Part shown: in pieces, positions 1 through 7,797 of the stretch | How the letters are laid out: each line of letters starts with the position of its first letter | Position numbering within the stretch: the first letter of the stretch is position 1 | DNA from: a bacterium | GTDB lineage: Bacteria; Elusimicrobiota; Elusimicrobia; Elusimicrobiales; UBA9959 | Length of the DNA stretch: 44,392 nt | NCBI GenBank assembly: GCA_021811315.1 | Contig: JAJZPF010000021.1 | Coordinates: 1 to 44,392, forward strand | Direction of reading: 5' to 3' | Position numbers and translations under genes: made by a program | The notes under the pieces: generated by a model | Databases searched by the model: none | Seen by the model: only the letters and a program-made list of their open reading frames with translations | Told to the model about the DNA's origin: nothing

Positions 1-18
1 TGTAACTTCTGTGGATTT

Positions 19-83
19 GTGTCATGCTTCCTCCTTTTGGTGGTTTCCCAAATGTAGTTTACCATCTGGGGGAGGCATGACAC
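19..83. repeat. Imperfect inverted repeat near the window edge
   Basis: GTGTCATGC plus TTCCTCC at 19-34 faces GGAGGCATGACAC at 71-83. The arms match except for a two-base TT bulge, leaving a loop of about 36 bases. No gene is visible in bases 1-200, which hold only this structure and the repeat core that follows. It could be one end of a mobile element lying to the left, or a cruciform; I cannot tell. Confidence 0.5.
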
Positions 84-97
84 CTCAACATACCATT

Positions 98-175
98 CTT
101 CCGAAGGCCGAGGCTTGCATAGCGCCGAGGCCTGAGGAGGAGGGAGGCCACGGTGTGGCCGACCGCGTTTTGCGT
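98..175. repeat. Structured dispersed repeat, copy 1 (core only)
   Basis: This 78-base block is nearly identical to 26084-26162. Both contain CTTCCGAAGGCCGAGGCTTG, then a GAGGCC arm, then the perfect hairpin GGCCAC-GGT-GTGGCC, and end in CGCGTTTTGCGT. It lies about 25 bases beyond the stop codon of the tungstate-binding gene. Unlike copy 2, no good end arms are visible here. Confidence 0.85.
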
Positions 176-200
176 CCCGGTCCCTGTGGCGTTCCGAACC

Positions 201-1043
201 TTACTTCACCGCGTAATCGTAGAAAAACAGCTGCTTTCCGTATTTGTCCACGCCGAACTTCTCCACGATCTTCTTCGTCTTCTTCGAAAGCAGGAAGTTG
301 AAGAGCTTTTTCGCGCCCTCGACATTTACCTTCGGCGACTTCTCCGGGTTGACCAGGATGATGCTGTAGCGGTTCAGCAGGCCCTCGTCGCCTTCGGAGA
401 GGATCTCCAGGGTGATGCTCTTTCTAAGCGACAGGTAGGTGGACCTGTCGGCCAGGACATAAGCCTGCTTCTCGTTCGCCATCCTGACGACGGCGGCCAT
501 GCCCTGCCCCGCCTCTATGTATTTATCGGCGGCGGGCTTTACCTTGGCCGCTTCCCACAGCTTAAGTTCTTTTTTATGCGTCCCCGACTTGTCCCCGCGG
601 GAGATGAACAGCGCGCCGCTCGCGGCTATCTTCACGAAAGCGTCTGCGACTTTCTTTTCTTCTTTTATCCTGGCCGGGTCGGAAACCGGGCCGAGCACCA
701 CGAAGTCGTTGTGCATGAACGTGGTCCTGTCCGTGCCGTAGCCCTCGGCCACGAACTGCTTCTCGTCGTCGGGGCTGTGCACCCAGAGGAGGTCGGCCTC
801 GCCCGTTCTGCCCATCTGTATAGCCTGACCGGAGCCCACGGCCACCGCTTTCACCGTATAGCCGGAGCTTTTCTGGAAAGCGGCGATCAGCACGTCCAGC
901 AGGCCGGTGTCCTGCACGCTGGTGGTAGTCCCGAGTATTATCGTCTTGTTCTTGACCGGCTTCGCGCCCGCCTTCGCCTCGCCGCCGAAAGACGGAGAGA
1001 CAAGGACCGCCAGACATAAAGCCGCTATTAGCCTTTTAAACAT
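201..1043 (-). CDS. tupA: TupA-type tungstate ABC transporter substrate-binding protein
   Basis: Periplasmic solute-binding protein expected to capture tungstate (possibly molybdate) for an ABC importer. The mature part begins with TTTSVQDTGLLDVLIAAF, followed by GSGQAIQMGRTGEADLLW, HSPDDEKQFVAEGYG and HNDFVVLGP, the signature blocks of the TupA family. The start at 1043 (MFKRLIAAL) is preferred over the in-frame GTG at 1067 because AAAGGAG lies 7 bases before it; it gives a 280-residue protein with a clean signal peptide. It is the third gene of a minus-strand operon after the SUOX-like protein and the porin. No permease (tupB) or ATPase (tupC) gene is in the window; they may lie to the left or elsewhere. 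Specificity for tungstate over molybdate is by family only. Confidence 0.85.
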   Translation of the reverse strand: MFKRLIAALCLAVLVSPSFGGEAKAGAKPVKNKTIILGTTTSVQDTGLLDVLIAAFQKSSGYTVKAVAVGSGQAIQMGRTGEADLLWVHSPDDEKQFVAEGYGTDRTTFMHNDFVVLGPVSDPARIKEEKKVADAFVKIAASGALFISRGDKSGTHKKELKLWEAAKVKPAADKYIEAGQGMAAVVRMANEKQAYVLADRSTYLSLRKSITLEILSEGDEGLLNRYSIILVNPEKSPKVNVEGAKKLFNFLLSKKTKKIVEKFGVDKYGKQLFFYDYAVK

Positions 1044-1073
1044 GTTTTTTTCTCCTTTGATCTTCACGCAAAA

Positions 1074-2339
1074 CTAGATCTTAACGCCGAGCTGGACGAA
1101 AGCCCAATCGGCGTCGTCGTGTTTCCCGGTATTCTTCACATAGGACCCGGTAAAGAAGCGCGCGTAGCCCGCGTCCAGGGCGGCGTTCGCGCACATCTCC
1201 CATTTCGCGAGCAGGGAAACTTCCCTGCCCACATAAGTACCGGCGGTCCCGGCGGCGTTGGTGCGGAGCTTCTTGCCGGAAGAGTCGTACCAGGAATCCC
1301 TGGCCTGCGCCAGCCAGAAGTAATTCAGCCCCGCGGTCAGCTTAAGGGCTTTCGCCGGCTTCGCGGAAAGCTCCAGCGCGCTTTCCTTCATGTTCTGCCA
1401 GCGGAACAGGTCCATCACCCCGTAAGGGTCGTGCGCGCTCTGGTAAAGCGGGATAAAGACGTTGTTCACGGAATCCGTAGGCTTCTTATCGCCGCTGGCG
1501 TAGTTATAGGAGGCCGTCACCTTGGGGCTCCAGGCGCGCTTGAACTCGCGGCTCAGGTCCAGGTGGAAAGCGGAAGCGTAAACGCTTTTGCCCGAGCTCT
1601 TGCCGAACTGGTAAGGCAGCTCCAGGTCGCAGACTACGGCGCCGGGCAGGGTGTACTGGCCGTGCACGCCCACGGTGCGCCTGTTAAGCGTGGACATATT
1701 TGAACCGTCGTAGTTGGACAGGAAATAGCCCTCTACCAGGGGCGCTTCCTTGTTCTTGCGATAGGTAACATAAGCGCCGGCCAGCATATCGTGCCGGTTG
1801 GGCTCGTTCCAGCCGTATTCATTGTAAGTGACGCGCGCGCCGTAGAAAGCGTCGGCGGAAAGCCCGCCGGACTTGTATTTAAGCACCGCCGCGTCGAAGT
1901 GGTTTATCCTGTTGCCCCAGGTAGCGGCCCAGATCAGGCGCCCCGCGCCGTATTTGAGCTCCTGCCTGCCGACCTTAAGCTCGAGGGGCAGGCCGAGAGG
2001 CTTGCCTTTGACCGCCGCGTAAGCCTGGTGCAGGTCCGCCTTGTCCTTCTGGGCGGTTTTAGCCAGGTCTTCATGGGCGTCGCGCAGGTCCATGCCCTCG
2101 GCGAACAGCTCCAGTTTCCCGGGCAGTTCGGCTTTCGCGCTCAGCTTGAAGCGCTGGAACGAAACGCCGGAATCGTCGTTGATAGCGTCGTTAAAGTCGA
2201 AATTCCCCCTTCTCTCGACGCGCAGGCGCTCCTCGGCGCCGAAACTGGTCTTCCAGCCGGCCGGCTTTGCGCTTTGCGCCGAAGCGGGAACGGCCAAGAA
2301 CTGCAAACACGCTAACGCTGCGATTATCCTGTTGTTCAC
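1074..2339 (-). CDS. Outer-membrane beta-barrel porin, alginate-export-like
   Basis: A 421-residue protein with a signal peptide (ending ASAQ) and many alternating amphipathic strands rich in Tyr, Trp and Phe, as expected for an outer-membrane channel. KVGRQELKYGAGRLIWAATW near residue 120 resembles the conserved block of the alginate-export/OprD-like porins (GRQ..YG..R). The start is GTG at 2339 with GGAGG six bases upstream. It sits 30 bases from both neighbours in the operon, so it probably supplies the outer-membrane passage for the solute taken by the tungstate-binding protein. The transported solute is inferred from context only. Confidence 0.75.
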   Translation of the reverse strand: MNNRIIAALACLQFLAVPASAQSAKPAGWKTSFGAEERLRVERRGNFDFNDAINDDSGVSFQRFKLSAKAELPGKLELFAEGMDLRDAHEDLAKTAQKDKADLHQAYAAVKGKPLGLPLELKVGRQELKYGAGRLIWAATWGNRINHFDAAVLKYKSGGLSADAFYGARVTYNEYGWNEPNRHDMLAGAYVTYRKNKEAPLVEGYFLSNYDGSNMSTLNRRTVGVHGQYTLPGAVVCDLELPYQFGKSSGKSVYASAFHLDLSREFKRAWSPKVTASYNYASGDKKPTDSVNNVFIPLYQSAHDPYGVMDLFRWQNMKESALELSAKPAKALKLTAGLNYFWLAQARDSWYDSSGKKLRTNAAGTAGTYVGREVSLLAKWEMCANAALDAGYARFFTGSYVKNTGKHDDADWAFVQLGVKI

Positions 2340-2368
2340 GATTTACCTCCAGAGAATTTACGGCAAAT

Positions 2369-3388
2369 TTATATTTTCAGGATCTCCACTTTGGCCACGG
2401 AGCCCACATTCCTGTCCACGAAGAAATCCGCGGGGCAGTAAAGCGTAAAGCGGCCGCCGTCGTCCCGCCCTCTTTCCGTCAGAAGCGGGTCGGCATTGTC
2501 GCCGCGGTTAATGATCTCCGACAGGCTGAAAGCGGCGCGGTAGGCGTCCCCGGCCGAAACTACCGCCAGCGCGGAGCCGGAATCCTGCGGGGCTATCCCG
2601 GCGGTTTTCGCGAGGATATCCTTAAAAACAAAACCTTCTCCCGATTTTACGCTCTTGTACCCGCTGCCATGGCCGTAACCGGTATAGACAAAAGCGCGTT
2701 TTTCGCCCAGCTTCTCCAGGTCCTTTATAGTCTCGGTCTTCCCGCCGGCCACGATCTTGAATTTATCAGTGTAAGCGTCGGCGTGTTTCTCACCAGGGTA
2801 ATCGCCCGGGGCGGACCTGACGGTTATCTTAGACGGGTTGGCTATAAAGCGGGTATTATAAAGGTCGTCGGAACAGACCAGGCGGGACTCCTCCGGCAGC
2901 GGCCAGTCGTGTTTCCTGCCGGTAGTTATGGAGCGCGCGGATTTATAGATAAGCGCGTTGAAATTATTCCGCGCGTAATAGATCTCCCCCCAGCTGAACA
3001 CCGCTTTCTCGCCTTTGTCGTTCTCGACCACCACGAACAGGTCCACTTCCGGGTGGAAATCCCCGCCGGCCTTTTTTACCGGCTTGGATTTCAGGATATC
3101 GTAAAGAGAATAGCCAGAAAAGAAATAGGCGCCTTTGAACTGCGGTTTCCCTTCGGCAAAACCGAGCTCTTTCACGGCCAGCTCCCTAACGGGCAGCGAA
3201 GCCAGCTCTACGGGACCGGGATTTTCCACTTCGCCGCCGACGTAAACGGTTTTGAGCGCGTATTCTTTTCCCGGCCCCTGTTCAAAAAAGCTGTTCAGGG
3301 CGGGCGCGGCCGTGGAGGCCTCCTGAGCAAAGGCCGGCAGTCCCGCAGCCACCAGCGCCGCGCATAAACCCAGCGATCTAATGATCAT
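2369..3388 (-). CDS. Secreted protein with two SUOX-like (molybdopterin-fold) repeats
   Basis: A 339-residue protein with a signal peptide (cut near AFAQ). It appears to contain two copies of a domain with the block order G-[YF]-x-[LF]-x-DIL, a strand pair, a [ST]-x-x-E segment, then PADFF or PSKITVRS, resembling the fold of oxidoreductase molybdopterin-binding (sulfite-oxidase) domains. I see no conserved cofactor Cys in either copy, so it may bind an oxyanion or a partner and not be catalytic. The start ATG at 3388 has AGGAG six bases upstream. It is the first gene of the operon with the porin and tupA, which hints at a role in tungsten or molybdenum handling. Moderate confidence in fold, low in function. 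Confidence 0.55.
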   Translation of the reverse strand: MIIRSLGLCAALVAAGLPAFAQEASTAAPALNSFFEQGPGKEYALKTVYVGGEVENPGPVELASLPVRELAVKELGFAEGKPQFKGAYFFSGYSLYDILKSKPVKKAGGDFHPEVDLFVVVENDKGEKAVFSWGEIYYARNNFNALIYKSARSITTGRKHDWPLPEESRLVCSDDLYNTRFIANPSKITVRSAPGDYPGEKHADAYTDKFKIVAGGKTETIKDLEKLGEKRAFVYTGYGHGSGYKSVKSGEGFVFKDILAKTAGIAPQDSGSALAVVSAGDAYRAAFSLSEIINRGDNADPLLTERGRDDGGRFTLYCPADFFVDRNVGSVAKVEILKI

Positions 3389-3497
3389 CGTTTCTCCTCG
3401 TTATAGAAGGCAAGCCGCAACTCAATCGTATAAAATTTGCCTTTCCCGTCATTATTCACAATTTTCATAGCCCGCATGAATATTATTCCTGCGGCGC

Positions 3498-4400
3498 TTA
3501 AGCCCGCTCGAGGTGGGTGCTTTTTATATTTTTCAGGTACTCTACCAGGCTGCGGTGCCTTTCAAGGCCCGCCCTTTTGGCTTTCTGATAGATGTAGAAG
3601 TTTCCTTCAAAAAGCTTCAGCCTGGGGAAGACTTCGGCCAGGGTTTTCGCTTTCAGCTCTTTCATCACGCAATATCTCGGCACGAAGCCCACGCCGAGAT
3701 CCTCGATGGCGGCATTGATCATGGCCCTGATATGGTTCATCTCGGTGACGGGCGACAGCTCCGGGCGCCCGGCTGCGGGCAGGGCGTTCAGGAAATTTCC
3801 CCACCACTTCCCCTCCTTGTCCATTGAAAGGATATTATGGCCGGCCAGGTCGGCCGGCTGCCGGATCCTGTGCTTCCGCAAATAGCCGGGCGAAGCTATC
3901 ACCGCGTATTCCTCGCGGAAAAGCGGGGTTTTCAGGAGTTCCCCCGAATCGTGCTCGGTACAGTCGATTATAACGTCCAGCTCTTCGTTCAGCAGGGGCT
4001 TAAGCAATTCATGGCGGAACTGGAAGTCTATGTGGATGCGCGGATTTTTCTCTATGAAGACCTTAAGGTATTTCACCAGCAGCGTGGTACCGAACTCTAC
4101 CGTGGCGCCCAGGCGTATCAGCCCGAGGTTCTTGTTTTTCACGGCCGCAAGGTGTTCCTCGGCTTTTTCGATCTCGAAGAAAACCGTCTCGCAGGCCTTA
4201 TAGAGTATCCTCCCCGCTTCCGTCAGCTCCAGCCCCTTCGAGGTCTTGTTAAAGAGCTCGTCGCCGGCGCTTTTGCCCAGTTTGTTCACCGCGTGGCTGA
4301 CCGCGGACTGGGTGAGATACAGCCTTTTGGACGCCTCGGTGAAGTTGCGGGTCTGCGCGACGGTGAAGAAAGCTTTAAGCTGGTAGAGATTGAGCGCCAT
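3498..4400 (-). CDS. LysR-family transcriptional regulator
   Basis: A 300-residue LysR-type regulator. Residues 1-60 form the winged helix-turn-helix (LYQLKAFFTVAQTRNFTEAS, then LTQSAVSHAVNKL), and residues 90-290 are the effector-binding domain (GLIRLGATVEFGTTLLVKYL onward). Length and layout are typical. It is divergent from the P5C dehydrogenase gene with 94 bases between them, the usual arrangement for a LysR protein controlling its neighbour, probably in response to an amino acid or aldehyde. It also lies 109 bases upstream of, and in the same direction as, the tungstate operon, so read-through there is possible. The effector is unknown. Confidence 0.92.
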   Translation of the reverse strand: MALNLYQLKAFFTVAQTRNFTEASKRLYLTQSAVSHAVNKLGKSAGDELFNKTSKGLELTEAGRILYKACETVFFEIEKAEEHLAAVKNKNLGLIRLGATVEFGTTLLVKYLKVFIEKNPRIHIDFQFRHELLKPLLNEELDVIIDCTEHDSGELLKTPLFREEYAVIASPGYLRKHRIRQPADLAGHNILSMDKEGKWWGNFLNALPAAGRPELSPVTEMNHIRAMINAAIEDLGVGFVPRYCVMKELKAKTLAEVFPRLKLFEGNFYIYQKAKRAGLERHRSLVEYLKNIKSTHLERA

Positions 4401-4411
4401 ATTGAATTCCT

Positions 4412-4428
4412 TTCATGCCTGCAATGAA
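4412..4428. promoter_or_regulatory. Candidate LysR operator between LysR gene and pruA
   Basis: TTCAT-N7-ATGAA is a perfect dyad in the 94-base divergent intergenic region, the kind of interrupted palindrome that LysR proteins bind. A second ATGAA follows at 4433. Assignment to this regulator is by position only. Confidence 0.4.
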
Positions 4429-4494
4429 TACTATGAATTATACTAATCTTCCGCGAACTGTTAACATAATAGGACCGTTTCCGGAGAGGACAAA

Positions 4495-6123
4495 ATGAAC
4501 ACTATTTTCCAGGTCCCGAAGCCCGTCAATGAACCGCTGCTGGACTACGCTCCCGGCAGCCGCGAGCGCGCGGAACTTAAAGCTAAACTTGCCGGACTGC
4601 GCGGACAGATAATAGATATACCCCTTATAATAGGCGGCAAAGAGATCCGCACCGGCCGCACCGCCGACATCTTCGCCCCGCACGAGAATAAAAAGCTGAT
4701 AGGCCGCTACCACAAAGCGGGCCCCGCGGAGGTGGAGCTGGCGCTTAAAGCCGCCGCCGAAGCCCGCAGGACCTGGGGGAGAATGCCCTGGCATGCCCGG
4801 GCCGCCATTTTCCTTAAAGCCGGCGAGCTGCTCGCAACCACCTGGCGCCAGACCCTCAACGCCGCCACTATGCTTGGCCAGTCCAAGAATCCTTACCAGG
4901 CCGAGATAGATTCCGCCTGCGAGCTGGTGGACTTCTACCGCTTCAACACTTATTACGCGGAGCGGATCTACGACCAGCAGCCCTTTTCCCCTTCCGGGAG
5001 CTGGAACTACCTCGACTACAGGCCGCTCGAAGGGTTCGTCTTCGCTGTGACGCCTTTCAACTTCACCTCTATAGCCGGAAATCTGCCGACCGCACCGGCG
5101 ATAATGGGCAATACCGTTATCTGGAAGCCGGCCTCCAGCGCCGTCTATTCCGCCTATTTCCTAATGAAGCTCTGGCAGGCGGCCGGAGTCCCCGACGGAG
5201 CGATAAACATGCTGCCCGGCTCAGGCGCGGAAGTCGGGAACCCCGTCATAGACAGTCCCGACCTTATGGGCCTGCACTTCACCGGTTCCACAGGGGTCTT
5301 TAACGGGATGTGGCGGACCATCACGGGCAATTTCAGCAAATACCGGGGCTACCCGCGCGTGGTTGGCGAGACCGGCGGCAAAGATTTTATTTTCGCCCAC
5401 GAGTCCTGCGACCGGGAAGCCCTTAAATGCGCCATAGTGCGCGGCGCTTATGAATACCAGGGCCAGAAATGCTCCGCCGCGAGCCGCGCCTATATACCGC
5501 GCTCGGTCTGGAACGGGATAAAGGACGACCTGGTCGCCCAGGTCAAAGGGATAAAAATGGGCCCGGCGGAGGACTTCACCAATTTCTTCAATGCGGTGAT
5601 AGACAAAGATGCGTTCAGGACCATAAAGGGATTCATAGACTTCGCCAAGGCTGCGCCCGACGCCGAAATACTGGCCGGCGGCGGCTGCGACGATTCGGAA
5701 GGCTGGTTCATCCAGCCCACGCTGATAGAGACCACGAACCCGAAGTTCAGGACCATGGAAGAAGAGATCTTCGGGCCGGTGATGACGGTTTTCGTCTACG
5801 AGGACGGGAAGTACGAAGAGACCCTGCTCCTTTGCGACGCCACCTCACCCTGCGCGCTGACCGGCGCTATCTTCGCCCAGGACCGCGCGGCCGTGCTGAA
5901 GGCCGAGGAGCTGCTCGAGCACGCGGCAGGGAACTTCTACATCAACGACAAACCCACCGGCGCGGTAGTCGGCCAGCAGCCTTTCGGCGGGGCGCGGGCC
6001 TCCGGGACCAACGATAAAGCCGGCTCCCTGATCAATATGATGCGGTGGACCTCGCCGAGGACGGTAAAAGAGAATTTCGTACCGCCGGTCAATTACAAAT
6101 ACGCCTTCATGGAGGAAAAATGA
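4495..6123 (+). CDS. pruA: L-glutamate gamma-semialdehyde (P5C) dehydrogenase
   Basis: NAD-dependent enzyme oxidising glutamate semialdehyde (in equilibrium with 1-pyrroline-5-carboxylate) to glutamate, the last step of proline and ornithine/arginine breakdown. The 542 residues match the stand-alone P5CDH family in length and signature: TPFNFTSIAGN near 185, HFTGSTGVF near 260, general-base Glu292 in GETGGKD, nucleophile Cys326 in YQGQKCSAASR, EEEIFGPVMTVF near 420, and PFGGARASGTNDK near the C terminus. GGAGAGG lies just before the ATG. First gene of a group of three aldehyde dehydrogenases; no proline dehydrogenase is in the window, so the substrate may come from ornithine or from proline oxidation elsewhere. 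Confidence 0.93.
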   Translation: MNTIFQVPKPVNEPLLDYAPGSRERAELKAKLAGLRGQIIDIPLIIGGKEIRTGRTADIFAPHENKKLIGRYHKAGPAEVELALKAAAEARRTWGRMPWHARAAIFLKAGELLATTWRQTLNAATMLGQSKNPYQAEIDSACELVDFYRFNTYYAERIYDQQPFSPSGSWNYLDYRPLEGFVFAVTPFNFTSIAGNLPTAPAIMGNTVIWKPASSAVYSAYFLMKLWQAAGVPDGAINMLPGSGAEVGNPVIDSPDLMGLHFTGSTGVFNGMWRTITGNFSKYRGYPRVVGETGGKDFIFAHESCDREALKCAIVRGAYEYQGQKCSAASRAYIPRSVWNGIKDDLVAQVKGIKMGPAEDFTNFFNAVIDKDAFRTIKGFIDFAKAAPDAEILAGGGCDDSEGWFIQPTLIETTNPKFRTMEEEIFGPVMTVFVYEDGKYEETLLLCDATSPCALTGAIFAQDRAAVLKAEELLEHAAGNFYINDKPTGAVVGQQPFGGARASGTNDKAGSLINMMRWTSPRTVKENFVPPVNYKYAFMEEK

Positions 6124-6152
6124 CGACGGCAATAATTCAAGGAGCTGCGACA

Positions 6153-7694
6153 ATGAACACATCCCTCGACAAAGTTCTGAAGACCTTTAATATCAAAGAG
6201 ACCCAAAGCGGCGTCTGGATAGGCGGCCGCGCTCTGAAAGCCGGCGGGCCGCTGATCAAGTCCTACTCGCCGGTCAACGGGAAACTGCTCGGCTCCGTGG
6301 GCACGGCCGACGCCGCCAATTATAAGGAGGCGATGGAAGCGAACCTCGAAGCTTTCAGGACCTGGAGAACCATGCCGGCCCCGGCGCGCGGCGAGATAGT
6401 GCGGCAGTTCGGCGCGGAACTGCGCGCGATGAAAAGAGAACTTGGCGCCCTGGTCTCCTACGAGATGGGCAAATCCCTCCAGGAGGGCATGGGCGAAGTG
6501 CAGGAAATGATAGACATCTGCGATTTCGCCGTCGGCCTCTCGCGCCAGCTTTACGGCCTGTCCATGCATAGCGAGCGCCCGGGGCACCGGATGTACGAGC
6601 AGTGGCATCCGCTCGGCGTGGTCGGGATCATAAGCGCTTTCAATTTCCCCGTGGCCGTCTGGGCCTGGAACTCCGCCCTGGCCTGGGTCTGCGGGGACGC
6701 AGCCATCTGGAAACCAAGTTCCAAAGTCCCGCTTTGCGCGGTGGCCTGCCAGCAGCTCATCGGCAAAGTGCTGAAAGCGAACGATTTGCCGGGCGGCATA
6801 AGCACCTTGGTCTGCGGCAACCCGGCCGGCGATATGATAAACAATGACGGCCGCATCCCCCTGGTCTCCTTCACCGGTTCCACGCGCATCGGCCGCCACG
6901 TCTCCTCCACGGTCGCCGCGCGCTTCGGGCGCAGTATCCTGGAGCTGGGCGGCAATAACGCGATAATAGTAACAGAAAACGCGGACCTGGACCTGCTTAT
7001 CCCTACGGCGGTCTTCGGGGCCGTCGGCACGGCCGCGCAGCGCTGCACTTCCACCCGGCGGCTGATAGTGCATGGAAGCGTTTACGAAAAAACGCTTGCG
7101 AATATAAAAAAAGCATACAAGCAGCTGCGCATCGGCGACCCCCTGGACGAACATAATCACGTTGGGCCCCTGATAGACGCCAAAGCGGTACAGGATTACC
7201 TCTCCGCCATAGAAAAAGCGAAAGCGGAAGGCGGCAAAATGCTGGTAGAAGGCGGAGTGCTGGAAGGGAAAGGCTATGAAAGCGGCTGTTATGTGAAGCC
7301 TTGCGTGATAGAGGCGAAGAACGATTACAAAATAGTGCAGGAAGAAACCTTCGCGCCCATCCTGTACGTAATGAGCTACTCGACGCTGGACGAAGCGCTG
7401 GCGATGCACAACGGCGTTCCGCAGGGTCTGTCCTCGTCCATCTTCACCAATAATATGCGTGAGGCCGAGAAATTCCTCTCGGCGGAAGGCTCCGACTGCG
7501 GCATAGCCAATGTGAACATAGGCACGAGCGGCGCAGAAGTAGGCGGGGCTTTCGGCGGCGAAAAAGAGACAGGCGGCGGGCGGGAATCAGGCTCTGACGC
7601 CTGGAAAGCGTATATGCGCCGCCAGACTACCACGATCAACTACACGGATAAAGCGCCGCTGGCCCAGGGCATCAAGTTCCCGCACATTTCCTGA
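6153..7694 (+). CDS. ALDH7-family aldehyde dehydrogenase
   Basis: NAD(P)-dependent semialdehyde dehydrogenase of the ALDH7 (antiquitin) group, whose known members oxidise alpha-aminoadipic semialdehyde (P6C) in lysine breakdown. Seen: FTGSTRIGR, base Glu264 in LELGGNNAI, nucleophile Cys298 in AAQRCTSTRR, KVGPLIDAKAV-like GPLID, and EETFAPILYV. Both catalytic residues are intact. Two starts compete: ATG 6153 with GGAG eight bases upstream (used here), and ATG 6120, overlapping the pruA stop (ATGA) with GGAGG only four bases away. Either way it is tightly coupled to pruA, so the pair probably serves linked amino-acid semialdehyde oxidation. The exact substrate is not determinable. Confidence 0.88.
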   Translation: MNTSLDKVLKTFNIKETQSGVWIGGRALKAGGPLIKSYSPVNGKLLGSVGTADAANYKEAMEANLEAFRTWRTMPAPARGEIVRQFGAELRAMKRELGALVSYEMGKSLQEGMGEVQEMIDICDFAVGLSRQLYGLSMHSERPGHRMYEQWHPLGVVGIISAFNFPVAVWAWNSALAWVCGDAAIWKPSSKVPLCAVACQQLIGKVLKANDLPGGISTLVCGNPAGDMINNDGRIPLVSFTGSTRIGRHVSSTVAARFGRSILELGGNNAIIVTENADLDLLIPTAVFGAVGTAAQRCTSTRRLIVHGSVYEKTLANIKKAYKQLRIGDPLDEHNHVGPLIDAKAVQDYLSAIEKAKAEGGKMLVEGGVLEGKGYESGCYVKPCVIEAKNDYKIVQEETFAPILYVMSYSTLDEALAMHNGVPQGLSSSIFTNNMREAEKFLSAEGSDCGIANVNIGTSGAEVGGAFGGEKETGGGRESGSDAWKAYMRRQTTTINYTDKAPLAQGIKFPHIS

Positions 7695-7707
7695 GCAAGC
7701 GGTATAA

Positions 7708-7751
7708 GGGGACAGGCTGCTTTTAATAAAGCGGCCTGTCCCCATTTTTTT
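7708..7751 (+). terminator. Intrinsic terminator built on a GGGGACAGGC palindrome
   Basis: GGGGACAGGC (7708-7717) pairs perfectly with GCCTGTCCCC (7734-7743), followed by ATTTTTTT. It ends the pruA-ALDH7 transcript and separates it from the third dehydrogenase gene. The same palindrome half recurs elsewhere in the window. Confidence 0.85.
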
Positions 7752-7797
7752 GATAATATTGTACGACAAGGTTTTGCGGCGGACAGGGGAAACGACG

